From Bradyrhizobium sp. Ec3.3 (GTDB lineage Bacteria > Pseudomonadota > Alphaproteobacteria > Rhizobiales > Xanthobacteraceae), in assembly GCF_000472925.1 (NCBI RefSeq), contig NZ_AXAS01000024.1, forward strand, positions 85,671 through 149,670: a DNA stretch of 64,000 bases, written 5' to 3'. Of the stretch, positions 43,155 through 52,011 are shown piece by piece; positions within the stretch are counted from its first letter, which is position 1; every line of letters begins with the position of its first letter. A program made the position numbers and the translations under genes. The notes beneath the pieces are model-generated. The model made no database searches. It was not told the origin of the DNA and was given only the letters and a program-made list of their open reading frames with translations.

Positions 43155-43634
43155 ATGTCACACGCCCGCAGCGAATATGAAGACTTCAAGGCGCTTGCCC
43201 CCGATGCCTACGACCTGACGCTCGCGCTTGGCCAGCTTGCGGCCAAGGCCGGTCTCGACAAGCAGCTGCTCGAGCTGGTCAAGCTGCGCGCCTCGCAGAT
43301 CAACGGCTGCGCCTTCTGCGTGCAGCATCACATCCTGCTGTCCGAACGGCTCGGCGTGCCCGTCGACAAGCTCAATCTGGTCGCGGTGTGGCGCGAGGCG
43401 CCGATCTTCTCGGCGCGCGAGCGGGCGGCGCTCGCCTGGACCGAGGCGCTGACCTTTCTGCCCGAAGGTGTCAGCGACGACGTCTATGCCGAGGCAAGCC
43501 GCGAATTCTCGGCAGTAGAGCTGATGTACCTGACCTCGGCTATCGCCTCGATCAACGTCTGGAACCGTTTTGGGGTCGCCTATCGGTGGACGCCGCCGCA
43601 ACGGCCGGCCATGGCGCACGCCAAGGCGTCGTGA
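43155..43634 (+). CDS. AhpD-like carboxymuconolactone decarboxylase family protein
   Basis: 159 residues; ATG preceded by GAGGTG. The AhpD core is KLRASQINGCAFCVQHH with the redox CxxC pair and nearby His. Members act as thiol peroxidases or reductase adaptors. The control by a divergent MarR protein and the following cupin gene (25-base gap) point to a small oxidative- or electrophile-stress operon. Confidence 0.9.
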   Translation: MSHARSEYEDFKALAPDAYDLTLALGQLAAKAGLDKQLLELVKLRASQINGCAFCVQHHILLSERLGVPVDKLNLVAVWREAPIFSARERAALAWTEALTFLPEGVSDDVYAEASREFSAVELMYLTSAIASINVWNRFGVAYRWTPPQRPAMAHAKAS

Positions 43635-43659
43635 TCATACCCTTTCGAAAGGACACAGG

Positions 43660-44169
43660 ATGTCGTCAACGATATCAGCCATCTCCGCCACACCCTGGCG
43701 GCTTGAATCACGACCGCTGTCGCTCGCGATCGTCGCGGGTCTCGCCTGTGCGCTAGCCCTTGGAAAGGCGCTGCCGGTGACGATGGACACCGTCTCCGGC
43801 GCGCTGGCGCCGCTTTGCGCGAGTGCGGCTGAAGGTTCGCCGCTCGACAAGGTCGAGCCGATCGGCTCCTACGCGCTGCCGAACGTGCCGGGCAAGCGCG
43901 TCACCATCGTGCGCGTCACTTACGGCCCGGGCGGCTTCTCGCGGCCGCACCGGCACGCCGGCTCCGTCACCGCCTATATCACCAAGGGCGAGATCCGCTC
44001 CCAGCTCGGCGGTGGCCCTGTCGAGACCTTCACGGTCGGTCAGTCCTTCTTCGAACCGCCGGGCTCCACGCATCTGGTCTCGGCGAATGCGAGCAACACG
44101 GAGCCGGCGGAGCTGATCGCGGTGTTCGTGGCGGATGAAGGAGCTCAGCTCACGACATTCATCAACTAG
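43660..44169 (+). CDS. exported cupin-domain protein
   Basis: 169 residues, ATG preceded by GAAAGGA. An N-terminal hydrophobic segment (about residues 18-38, LSLAIVAGLACALALGKAL) should act as signal or anchor. The cupin motif RPHRHAGSVTAYITKGEI supplies His ligands, with FFEPPGSTHLVSAN as the second motif. Similar proteins often follow AhpD-type genes. Probably periplasmic; function unknown. Confidence 0.85.
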   Translation: MSSTISAISATPWRLESRPLSLAIVAGLACALALGKALPVTMDTVSGALAPLCASAAEGSPLDKVEPIGSYALPNVPGKRVTIVRVTYGPGGFSRPHRHAGSVTAYITKGEIRSQLGGGPVETFTVGQSFFEPPGSTHLVSANASNTEPAELIAVFVADEGAQLTTFIN

Positions 44170-44171
44170 CG

Positions 44172-44384
44172 CTATTGCGTCGCCTTGCCAGCGCCCGACA
44201 CCATCGACTTCCAGTCGATTGCGGGGGCATGATCGGAATGGATCATGCGCTCGAAATTGCGATTGGCCTGACCCGTGTCGTGATTGATGGAGGCATCCTT
44301 AAGCATGGCGGAGGCCTCGCGGTGGGCGCAAAGGAGAAACACGGCGCTTGCAAGCACGGACAATGTGGATGGTTTGTTGTGCAT
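44172..44384 (-). CDS. small secreted protein of unknown function
   Basis: 70 residues. A signal peptide (MHNKPSTLSVLASAVFLLCA, cleavage near REASA) precedes a short polar mature part (SINHDTGQANRNFERMIHSD). It converges on the cupin gene with two bases between stops. Function unknown. Confidence 0.65.
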   Translation of the reverse strand: MHNKPSTLSVLASAVFLLCAHREASAMLKDASINHDTGQANRNFERMIHSDHAPAIDWKSMVSGAGKATQ

Positions 44385-44500
44385 GGTCGGAACTATCCGT
44401 TCAGCGCGAGCGTGCGGGGCGCGTCGCAGAATAGGGGCCGGTGGCGCGGTCCGAAACCACGGACAGGGTCAGAAGATCGTGAACCAAGGCGGTTCCGGAC

Positions 44501-44614
44501 CTAACCAGCGTGCCTTGACCTTCTGCGCCTGCGTCGGGATATCGCATCTCGGATGCCGTAGCCTGCGGCCATTCCCGCGCTGAAAATGCCGACGATGATG
44601 AAGATTGCGAGCAT
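44501..44614 (-). CDS. tiny membrane protein
   Basis: 37 residues: a hydrophobic helix (MLAIFIIVGIFSAGMAAGYG) and an Arg-rich tail with six consecutive Arg. Such minute helix-plus-basic-tail proteins seem frequent in Bradyrhizobium. The ribosome site is weak; a better one lies ahead of an upstream out-of-frame ATG whose short frame ends just before this start. Function unknown. Confidence 0.45.
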   Translation of the reverse strand: MLAIFIIVGIFSAGMAAGYGIRDAISRRRRRRSRHAG

Positions 44615-44870
44615 CTCAACTGAAAAGCATTTTGCGTGCCATCGACGTTCTCCGGGACAGGAGGCTCAACGCGCGGCGCGTTGCACAAATTGAATGCCGG
44701 CGTCAACGCTGGCTGGGATCGGGCAGCTTCGTGTGGGCCATTGATGCAATGCGACTGTCGCGGTTCTCTGCATCGCGCATCGGCAACGGGATCCTTGGTG
44801 TCCCCGGACGCAACGCGACCGGGGACACGTGAGCGGGGAACATGTCCGGTTTCGATCGACCGTGTGGCGA

Positions 44871-45779
44871 TCAACCTCCGTACGAAGCAGGATCGGGATT
44901 GTCGGACGGGTTCGCGAAGGCCTTCTTCATCGAGGCCGGCATCGGGACGTGGAAGTTCAGGCCGCGCGGCGGCACCGGCTCCATGAACCATTTGTTGTAA
45001 ATCTTCTCGATCTCGGTGCTCTTGTAGAGCTTGGCAGTCGCACGATCGACGACCGTCTTGAATGGCACATCGTCCTTGCGCAGCATGATGCCGTAGGGCT
45101 CCGGATCGGAGAAGGCACCGGAGCTGATGGCGTAGAGCGAGGGGTCCTTCGAGGACGCTATCATGGTCGCGAGCTGGATGTCGTCCATGACGAAGGCCTG
45201 GGCACGGTCGGTCTCGACCATCAGGAACGCTTCGGGGGTGTCCTTGGCATTCATCACGGTGATGCCGAGCGAGCGGGCGGCATTGGCCTTGTTGAGCTGG
45301 ACCAGATTGGTCGAGCCAGAGACCGAGACGACGGTCTTGCCCTTGAGATCGTCGATCTGGTCAAGCTTCTGCGCCTTCTTGGACACGAAGCGGCTGGCCG
45401 TGAGGAAATGCGTGTTGGTGAAGGACACCTGCTTCTGGCGCTCGGCATTGTTGGTCGTCGAGCCGCATTCGAGATCGACGGTGCCGTTGGCCATCAGCGG
45501 AATGCGGTTCGACGAGGTGACGACGGTTTCGTTGACATCGAGCTTGTCCAGCTTGAGCTCGGCCTTGATCTCGTCGACGATCTTCATGCAGATGTCGATC
45601 GCGTAGCCGACGGTCTTCTGGTGGTCGTCGATGTAGCTGAAAGGCGGTGCGGCGTCGCGCACCCCGAGCGTGATCGCGCCGGTGTCCTTGATCTTCTTCA
45701 ACGTGCCGCTCAGTTCCTGCGCATCGGCAGGGACGGCGAACGCGACGGTCAGCATGGCCGCCGTGGTCCAAAAACGCAT
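44871..45779 (-). CDS. amino-acid ABC transporter substrate-binding protein (GltI-like)
   Basis: 302 residues with a signal peptide (cleavage near ADAQELS). LGVRDAAPPFSYIDD, VGYAIDICMKIV, NRIPLMANGTVDLECGSTTN and KTVVSVSGSTNL fit the glutamate/aspartate-binding family. It would deliver acidic amino acids to an inner-membrane ABC permease, but no permease or ATPase gene is nearby, so it is an orphan in this window. Confidence 0.9.
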   Translation of the reverse strand: MRFWTTAAMLTVAFAVPADAQELSGTLKKIKDTGAITLGVRDAAPPFSYIDDHQKTVGYAIDICMKIVDEIKAELKLDKLDVNETVVTSSNRIPLMANGTVDLECGSTTNNAERQKQVSFTNTHFLTASRFVSKKAQKLDQIDDLKGKTVVSVSGSTNLVQLNKANAARSLGITVMNAKDTPEAFLMVETDRAQAFVMDDIQLATMIASSKDPSLYAISSGAFSDPEPYGIMLRKDDVPFKTVVDRATAKLYKSTEIEKIYNKWFMEPVPPRGLNFHVPMPASMKKAFANPSDNPDPASYGG

Positions 45780-45953
45780 GTGCTTCCCTTATTCCGTTTT
45801 CAATACGGCGCTCGCGCATTGGTCGCTGCGCCCCCAGCACCCAAGCAATTCTGAGGCCAGATAGGGCGGAGCCTGAAGGGCGCCAGGTCCGGGTCGCTCG
45901 CAGCGACGCTGCTGAGGTGGAGCAAACGCCGTCTGTCGACGGCCGCGCTCGCC

Positions 45954-47561
45954 TCAATTCTCTTCGCTGCCTGAGCCTTCGCGCTGGTCTGGCTTGACGA
46001 CGTCCTCGGGTAGGGCATGCGCGAGGGGTTGCGCCGCGCCGGCGACCTCCGGGCCGAACTCGCGGCCGCGGCCGCGGATCAGGCGTTCGTAGGCGGAGAC
46101 GAGGGTGACGTAGGGGTTGACCCAGATCCAGCCCTCGCGGGTGAACACCTGGACGTCGAAATGCAGGTGAAGCGAGGTGCCGCCGGGATGGTCGAGATAA
46201 TTGGAGATCACGCCGATCTTCTCACCTTCGCTGACCATGCGGCCGTTGACGAGACCGTCTGCGTTCATCACGGACGGGTTCATGTGCATGTAGCGGAAGC
46301 GGATGTGCTCGGTGCGGCTGTTGACCTGGAGCGTCGCCGCCTGGTCCTTCGGCCCGCGGATCACGGTCGCGTCGCGCACGGCGACCACGCTCTGCTGCTT
46401 GGGGTCGCAGCGTTCGCCGGCGTCAGCATTTGCCGGGCAATCGGCGGCGCGGATGTCCTCGCCCTGGTGGCCGTAGCCGCCCGGGCACTGCCAGACCTCG
46501 AAACTGCGGGACTCGCAAAAATTATCGCGCCAGGGATAGGCGGTCGGCCCGTCCGTCTTGTCGCGCTTGCTGTAGGATTGCGAGCGGACGAAGGCGGGCG
46601 CCTTCGCCAGCGGAAAGCGAATCTGCGCGTAGGCCATGACGTCGGGATGGCCCGCCTGTTTGCGGTAGCCGGTGTTGGGAATGATGTCGCCGCTCGGCCG
46701 GTAGCCGAAATCCGCCGATCGCCCCGAGGGCCGATCGACCATTTCGGAAGCGACGTCCGTCAGCGGACGCAAGCGCTGCCCGCCCGCCACATGCAGCGCC
46801 TTGAGGAAACGCTCGGCAACCGGATAGGCTTCCTTGCAGGCGAGCCGCCGCGGTTTGGCGACGCTGTCGAGACACTGGATCGACACGACATAGGCGGCGC
46901 CGAAGCGGCTGAAGGCGTAGCGCACATAGCCTTCGCGGATGAAACGGCGCAGATCCGGATATTGGCCGGATAGCGACTTGACCGGTTCGCCCTTGCCGCC
47001 GGCGGGATCGGCAAGATCGTAGATCAGCGCGGAACCGGTGATCTGGATCTCCACCGGCTTTGCGAACACGCGTTGCGGCAGGCCTTCGCCGGCGCCCGGC
47101 TCGAGTGAGAAGACGGCGTCGTAGCCGGCAGGGCCCGCATCGAACACGTCGGCCGGGCCGAAGTCGGACTGGTAGCGGGCAAGCGACAGGTTCGCCGGCG
47201 CGCCGCTGCGCTGCGCGTCGAGATAGGCGGCGGCATCGAAGGGCAGCAGCACCGGAACCGAGCTGCGCGCGATACCTGAGAAGAACTGCGAGGAAACCCC
47301 GTTCAGTTGCACCAGCGCCGGCAGCGCGCGGGGATCGAAGCGGCCGACCGAACGCCGCTGTGTGAACACGAAGTCACCGGCGATGGCGGGATGCGCGTTG
47401 ATTTCGCTGCGGAGCTGGTCGAGCGCTACGCGCCAGTCGACGCGCAGGGCCGTGAGCGAGGGGGTGCGGAATTCGTCCGCCGACAGCGGCGCAGAGCCGG
47501 CGACCAAAAGCGTAAGCAACCCCACAAGAGATGAGACGAAGCGGAACCTGTGCCTGCCCAC
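45954..47561 (-). CDS. M23-family metallopeptidase, exported
   Basis: 535 residues from GTG. A signal peptide (ends about PLSADEF) is followed by about 330 residues of unknown function. The LytM/M23 domain covers about residues 355-490, with the metal ligands in GHQGEDIRAADCP (His, Asp) and in SLHLHFDVQVF (HxH), and a Cys-rich insert (ADCPANADAGERCDPKQ). The C-terminal 50 residues are acidic. Such enzymes cut peptidoglycan cross-links or regulate amidases in the periplasm. Confidence 0.87.
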   Translation of the reverse strand: MGRHRFRFVSSLVGLLTLLVAGSAPLSADEFRTPSLTALRVDWRVALDQLRSEINAHPAIAGDFVFTQRRSVGRFDPRALPALVQLNGVSSQFFSGIARSSVPVLLPFDAAAYLDAQRSGAPANLSLARYQSDFGPADVFDAGPAGYDAVFSLEPGAGEGLPQRVFAKPVEIQITGSALIYDLADPAGGKGEPVKSLSGQYPDLRRFIREGYVRYAFSRFGAAYVVSIQCLDSVAKPRRLACKEAYPVAERFLKALHVAGGQRLRPLTDVASEMVDRPSGRSADFGYRPSGDIIPNTGYRKQAGHPDVMAYAQIRFPLAKAPAFVRSQSYSKRDKTDGPTAYPWRDNFCESRSFEVWQCPGGYGHQGEDIRAADCPANADAGERCDPKQQSVVAVRDATVIRGPKDQAATLQVNSRTEHIRFRYMHMNPSVMNADGLVNGRMVSEGEKIGVISNYLDHPGGTSLHLHFDVQVFTREGWIWVNPYVTLVSAYERLIRGRGREFGPEVAGAAQPLAHALPEDVVKPDQREGSGSEEN

Positions 47562-47614
47562 TGTTGTCTCGCCCCCCGGCGACCTTGCCCGTTCCGACCG
47601 CTTGGTTGCTTTGC

Positions 47615-48181
47615 CTAGTCCTTGGCTCGCTCGGCGTAAGAACCGTCTTCCGTCATCACCACGACGCGGGTGCCAACCGAGATGTGCGGCGGCACGGTGG
47701 TGCGGACGCCGTTGGAGAGCACCGCGGGCTTGTAGGAGGAGGAAGCGGTCTGGCCCTTGGTCACGGGCTCGGTCTCGACCACTTCCAGCGTCACGCGCTG
47801 CGGCAGCGCGATCGACACCGGATTGGCGTCGTGCATGGACAGCTTGACGGTCATGCTCTCCTGGAGATAGGCGGCCGAGTTGCCGACGATGTCCTTGGAA
47901 ACCTGGACCTGGTCATAGGTCTCGGGATTCATGAAGTGGTAGCCGTCACCATCCTCATAGAGGAAGGTGTAGTTCCGCTCCTCGATCGTGACCTTCTCGA
48001 CCTGGTCGGTCGTCTTGTAGCGCTCGGAGATCTTTACCCCGTCGCTGATTCGGCGCATTTCGATCTGGCTGACCGGGGTGCCCTTTCCGGGATGGATGTT
48101 CTCGGCGGTCACGACGACGTAAAGCTTGCCGTCTTGCTCGATCACGTTGCCCTTGCGAATAGAACTGGCGATGACTCTCAA
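47615..48181 (-). CDS. efp: elongation factor P
   Basis: 188 residues from a TTG start, which gives MRVIASSIRKGNVIEQ as in other EF-P proteins; the frame continues far upstream but without resemblance. The modification loop NIHPGKGTP carries Lys33, equivalent to E. coli Lys34, which is beta-lysylated. The three beta-barrel domains are complete. EF-P relieves ribosome stalling at polyproline. It is divergent from epmA (162-base gap), which with epmB encodes its own modifying enzymes. Confidence 0.93.
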   Translation of the reverse strand: MRVIASSIRKGNVIEQDGKLYVVVTAENIHPGKGTPVSQIEMRRISDGVKISERYKTTDQVEKVTIEERNYTFLYEDGDGYHFMNPETYDQVQVSKDIVGNSAAYLQESMTVKLSMHDANPVSIALPQRVTLEVVETEPVTKGQTASSSYKPAVLSNGVRTTVPPHISVGTRVVVMTEDGSYAERAKD

Positions 48182-48343
48182 AGCTGTATTTCCTGCTTGC
48201 TTGGCCCGGCACCGGCCAGGACATGGTCTGATTTCGGGGGGACTTGGGGCCTCAAATGGGGCCACTGCGCCCGTTTCGGGCCGCAACATACTGATTTTGC
48301 CGTTGGATGCCAGTGTTTTGCTGCCCCCCGGGATGATCCGGTA

Positions 48344-49396
48344 ATGGTTGGGGACAAGCCCAGCAGCCCGTTCTGGACGCCCAACCGCCACCTCGACCGG
48401 CGACCATTCCTCCAGGCAAGGGCGGCGATCACGGCGGCCGTCCGGGCCTTCTTCGCCGAGCAGGGCTTTGTCGAGGTGGAAACCTCGGTTTTGCAGGTCT
48501 CGCCGGGCAATGAGACCCATCTGCACGCGCCCCGGACCGGGATCATGCGCCCTGACGGCAGCCGGGTGACGCGGTATTTGCGGACTTCGCCGGAATTCGC
48601 CTGCAAGAAGCTGCTCGCGGCCGGGGAGCCGCGAATTTTCGAGCTGGCGCGGGTGTTTCGCGACCGGGAGCGGGGCGACCTGCATCTGCCCGAATTCACC
48701 ATGCTGGAATGGTACCGCGCAGGCGCTCCCTACGACGCCATCATGGCCGACTGCATCGTGGTGATCGCCCAAGCCGCGCAGGCGACCGGGATCGGCCAGT
48801 TCTCGTTCCGTGGCCGAACCGCCGACCCCTTTGCGGAGCCGGAGGTTTTGACGGTTGCCCATGCTTTCGAGCAGTTTGCAGGCATCGACCTGCTGTCGAC
48901 CATTTCGGGCGACGAGGGCGACCGCGATGCGCTCGCCGCTGCTGCAGGGCTGAAGGTAAGGGTCACGGAGGACGACACCTGGTCGGACATCTTCAGCAAG
49001 GTCCTGGTCGAGCTTGTCGAGCCGCATCTGGGGCAGGGGCGTTTGACCATTTTGTTCGAATACCCATCTCCCGAGGCAGCGCTCGCACGGGCGAAGGCGG
49101 ACGATCCACGGGTGGCCGAGCGGTTCGAGGTCTATGCCTGCGGGGTGGAGCTTGCTAACGGCTTTGGCGAATTGACCGATGCCGACGAGCAACGCCGGCG
49201 CTTTCAACTGTCGATGGCAGAGAAGCAGCGGCGCTATGGCGAGGCCTATCCGCTGGACGAGGACTTTCTCGCCGCCGTCGGCCAAATGCCGGAGGCGAGC
49301 GGCGTGGCGCTCGGCTTCGACCGGCTGGTGATGCTGGCGAGCGGCGCATTACGGATTGATCAGGTGGTATGGACGCCGCCTCAAGGTGAGACATGA
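48344..49396 (+). CDS. epmA: EF-P lysine ligase (EpmA/GenX/PoxA)
   Basis: 350 residues, a class II lysyl-tRNA-synthetase-like catalytic core without an anticodon-binding domain. It starts near NRHLDRRPFLQARAAITAAV and has TSPEFACKKLLAAGEPRIFE, LARVFRDRERGDLHLPEFTM and ASGVALGFDRLVMLAS (motif 3). The start was chosen at ATG 48344; the open frame continues upstream into the efp region without homology. The enzyme attaches beta-lysine to EF-P. It overlaps epmB by four bases. Confidence 0.93.
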   Translation: MVGDKPSSPFWTPNRHLDRRPFLQARAAITAAVRAFFAEQGFVEVETSVLQVSPGNETHLHAPRTGIMRPDGSRVTRYLRTSPEFACKKLLAAGEPRIFELARVFRDRERGDLHLPEFTMLEWYRAGAPYDAIMADCIVVIAQAAQATGIGQFSFRGRTADPFAEPEVLTVAHAFEQFAGIDLLSTISGDEGDRDALAAAAGLKVRVTEDDTWSDIFSKVLVELVEPHLGQGRLTILFEYPSPEAALARAKADDPRVAERFEVYACGVELANGFGELTDADEQRRRFQLSMAEKQRRYGEAYPLDEDFLAAVGQMPEASGVALGFDRLVMLASGALRIDQVVWTPPQGET

Positions 49397-50487
49397 AGAA
49401 GACCAATCTTGCACGCACCTTGCGCGAGCCGGCCGAGCTCGTAGAGCACGGCCTCGCGCCGGCCTCCGAACTCGCGGCGCTCGAGCGCGTCGCCTCGCGC
49501 TACGCGGTCGCGATCACGCCCGAGCTCGTCGGCCTGATCGACAGCTCCGATTCCGATGATCCCATCGCGCGGCAATTCGTTCCGAATGCTGCGGAACTCG
49601 AGGTGCAGCCGGGCGAAGATGCCGACCCGATCGGCGATCACGCCTGGTCGCCGGTCCCGGGCATCGTGCATCGCTATCCCGACCGGGTGCTGTTCAAGCT
49701 CGTGCATGTCTGCGCAGTGTATTGCCGCTTCTGCTTCCGCCGCGAGATGGTCGGCCCCGGCAAGGAGAACGCGCTGTCGGAGAGCGCCTATCGCGCAGCG
49801 ATCGCGTATATCCGCGCGCACAGTCAGATCTGGGAGGTAATCCTCACCGGCGGCGATCCCCTGATGCTGTCGCCGCGGCGGATGGGCGAGATCATGGCCG
49901 ATCTCGCCGGGATCGATCACGTCAAGATCATCCGCCTGCACACCCGCGTGCCGGTGGCCGATCCCGATCGTGTCAGCGACGAGATGGTCGCCGCCTTGAA
50001 GGTGAAGGGCGCCACGACCTGGGTCGCACTGCACGCCAACCACGCCCGCGAGCTTACGGACAAGGCGCGCGCCGTTTGCGCCCGCCTCGTTGATGCCGGC
50101 ATTCCCATGGTGAGCCAGTCCGTGCTGCTGCGCGGGGTCAATGACAACGTCTCCGCTCTGTCGGACTTGATGCGCGCTTTCGTCGAATGCCGGATCAAGC
50201 CTTACTACCTGCATCATGGCGATCTCGCGCGCGGCACTGCGCATCTGCGCACCACGCTCGCGGAGGGGCAGGAATTGATGCGCGCGCTGCGCGGCCGGGT
50301 GTCGGGGCTGTGCCAGCCGGAATTCGTGCTCGATCTTCCCGGCGGCGCCGGCAAATCGCCGGTTGGCCCGAATTACGTGTTGGCGGTGCAAAATACCGCA
50401 CCCGCCAAAGGTGATGCGGCAACAGAAACGCGCTATCGTATCGTCGACTATTGCGGCGACGTTCATCTTTATCCGCCTGAGAGCTGA
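49393..50487 (+). CDS. epmB: lysine 2,3-aminomutase-like enzyme (EF-P beta-lysylation)
   Basis: 364 residues. The radical-SAM cluster motif CxxxCxxC is CAVYCRFC in VHVCAVYCRFCFRREM, and GGDPLMLSP is the SAM-binding GGE-like motif. PLP-binding Lys is likely in the GKSPVGPNY segment. It isomerises lysine to (R)-beta-lysine for EpmA. The ATGA overlap with epmA shows translational coupling and supports EpmB rather than a catabolic lysine aminomutase. Confidence 0.93.
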   Translation: MKKTNLARTLREPAELVEHGLAPASELAALERVASRYAVAITPELVGLIDSSDSDDPIARQFVPNAAELEVQPGEDADPIGDHAWSPVPGIVHRYPDRVLFKLVHVCAVYCRFCFRREMVGPGKENALSESAYRAAIAYIRAHSQIWEVILTGGDPLMLSPRRMGEIMADLAGIDHVKIIRLHTRVPVADPDRVSDEMVAALKVKGATTWVALHANHARELTDKARAVCARLVDAGIPMVSQSVLLRGVNDNVSALSDLMRAFVECRIKPYYLHHGDLARGTAHLRTTLAEGQELMRALRGRVSGLCQPEFVLDLPGGAGKSPVGPNYVLAVQNTAPAKGDAATETRYRIVDYCGDVHLYPPES

Positions 50488-50534
50488 GCGGGTGGAGGCA
50501 AGGACGAGCCGACGTTTCGGGATGGAGGAGCAGA

Positions 50535-50786
50535 ATGAGAAAAATCGTCGTGGCCCTGTCGCTTCTGGTCTTGCTCGATGGCGCGGCCATCGCCCAGACC
50601 GGCAGCAAGGGGGCTTCATCGGGAGGGGCGACCTCGGGCTCGGTGCTGCCAGCGCCGGTCGGTCATCGCCAGCCGCGCGCCTCGGACGTGCCGAACGAGA
50701 AGAACCTCAGCGATCCCACTGATCCCCTGAGCAAGGAAAACCAGGCGCTCGACAAGAAGATCAAGAGCATCTGCCGCGGGTGTTAG
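50535..50786 (+). CDS. small secreted protein of unknown function
   Basis: 83 residues with a ribosome site GGAGGAG. A signal peptide (MRKIVVALSLLVLLDGAAIA, cleavage after AIAQ) is followed by a Gly/Ser-rich stretch, then NEKNLSDPTDPLSKENQALD and a C-terminal KSICRGC with two Cys. Similar small periplasmic proteins occur in Bradyrhizobium. Function unknown. Confidence 0.72.
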   Translation: MRKIVVALSLLVLLDGAAIAQTGSKGASSGGATSGSVLPAPVGHRQPRASDVPNEKNLSDPTDPLSKENQALDKKIKSICRGC

Positions 50787-50839
50787 GTTATTCTCCGCGG
50801 GCAGGGCGTGACAGCTCGCCCCGCCCGGGAGGTCCTGGT

Positions 50840-51925
50840 CTACGCCGAGCGCTCATGGACTCCGGAGCGCTGCGTGTTCCGCCGGATTTCGACCGCGTCG
50901 GCGAGCTGCTTGAGCACGCTCGCCGTCGTCGTCCAGTCGATGCAGCCATCGGTGATGCTCTGGCCGTAAGTGAGCGGCTTGCCCGGCACCACGTCCTGGC
51001 GGCCGGCGACGAGGTTGCTCTCGATCATCACACCCATGATGCGGCTCTCGCCACCTGCGATCTGGCCGGCGATGTCGGCGGTGACGAGCGGCTGGTTCTC
51101 CGGCTTCTTGCTCGAATTGGCGTGGCTCGCATCCACCATCAGGCGGGGCCCGACGCCGGACTTGGCGAGCTCGGTGCAGGCCGCTGCAACGCTCGCTGCG
51201 TCATAGTTCGGCTTGCTGCCGCCGCGCAGGATGATGTGACAGTCCTCGTTGCCCGCGGTCGACGCGATCGCCGAGCGGCCGCGCTTGGTCACCGCCATGA
51301 AATGGTGCGGATGGGCGGCTGATTTCACCGCGTCCGCAGCGATGCGGACATTACCGTCGGTGCCGTTCTTGAAGCCGACCGGGCAGGACAGCCCCGACGC
51401 CAGCTCGCGATGGATCTGGCTTTCAGTCGTGCGCGCGCCGATCGCGGCCCAGGACACGAGGTCGGCGATGTATTGCGGCGTCGTCATGTCGAGAAATTCA
51501 GCGCCTGCCGGCAGGCCCAGATTGTTCACCGCGGACAGCACGTTGCGTGCAAGCCGCAGACCCTTGTTGATGTCGAAGCTGCCATCGAGGTCGGGATCGT
51601 TGATCAGACCCTTCCAGCCGACGGTGGTGCGCGGCTTCTCGAAATAGACCCGCATCACGATCTCGAGCTGGTCGGCGAGATCCTCGCGCAGTCGTGCGAG
51701 CTTCTCGGCGTAGTCGATCGCAGCCTTGGGATCATGCACGGAGCAGGGGCCGACCACGACCAGAAGGCGGTCGCCCTGGCCATTGAGGATGGCGTGGATT
51801 GCGTTGCGCGCCGCCATCACCACGCGGGTTGCAGTGAGCGTGCGCGGGATTTCCCGCATCACCTCTTCCGGCGTGCTCAGCTCTTTCAGTTCGCGGATAC
51901 GAAGATCGTCGGTCGTGCTCAGCAC
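50840..51925 (-). CDS. 3-deoxy-7-phosphoheptulonate (DAHP) synthase, class I
   Basis: 361 residues from the GTG at 51925, which has AGGAG seven bases upstream; a longer frame to 51961 would begin inside the attenuator hairpin. Motifs of the AroF/G/H family are clear: VVVGPCSVHDPKAAIDYAEK, MRVYFEKPRTTVGWKG, VGFKNGTDGNV and LMVDASHANSSKKPENQ. The enzyme joins phosphoenolpyruvate and erythrose-4-phosphate, the first step to Phe, Tyr and Trp. Isozyme type (aroF, aroG, aroH) cannot be fixed. A leader peptide and terminator upstream indicate attenuation by aromatic amino acids. Confidence 0.93.
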   Translation of the reverse strand: MLSTTDDLRIRELKELSTPEEVMREIPRTLTATRVVMAARNAIHAILNGQGDRLLVVVGPCSVHDPKAAIDYAEKLARLREDLADQLEIVMRVYFEKPRTTVGWKGLINDPDLDGSFDINKGLRLARNVLSAVNNLGLPAGAEFLDMTTPQYIADLVSWAAIGARTTESQIHRELASGLSCPVGFKNGTDGNVRIAADAVKSAAHPHHFMAVTKRGRSAIASTAGNEDCHIILRGGSKPNYDAASVAAACTELAKSGVGPRLMVDASHANSSKKPENQPLVTADIAGQIAGGESRIMGVMIESNLVAGRQDVVPGKPLTYGQSITDGCIDWTTTASVLKQLADAVEIRRNTQRSGVHERSA

Positions 51926-51961
51926 GGCGGGCTCCTGTTTGTTAGAGAACCTGCCGGCCAA

Positions 51962-51988
51962 TAAAAAAGCCGCCAGGTCTGGCGGCTG
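51962..51988 (-). terminator. attenuator terminator in front of the DAHP synthase gene
   Basis: On the minus strand AGCCGCCAG (51987-51979) pairs with CTGGCGGCT (51976-51968), followed by six T. It lies between the leader peptide stop and the ribosome site of the gene, so it would stop transcription before the gene. Its 5' arm can instead pair with CTGGCGGC at 52041-52034 inside the leader. Confidence 0.85.
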
Positions 51989-52011
51989 TTCGGATGTCTT
52001 GCTGCAATGTG

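Noticed and set aside
44829..45854. A 341-codon plus-strand frame opposite the amino-acid binding protein
   Set aside because: Antisense shadow; the minus-strand gene has a signal peptide and clear family motifs.
47531..48343. Upstream extension of the epmA frame
   Set aside because: It runs antisense through efp and lacks synthetase similarity; ATG 48344 fits the family start.
48182..49285. Upstream extension of the efp frame by about 368 codons
   Set aside because: The extension is antisense to epmA and has no EF-P similarity; the TTG at 48181 gives the family N-terminus.
51926..51961. Longer N-terminus of the DAHP synthase from TTG 51961
   Set aside because: It would start in the T tract of the attenuator, while GTG 51925 has an AGGAG site at the right distance.
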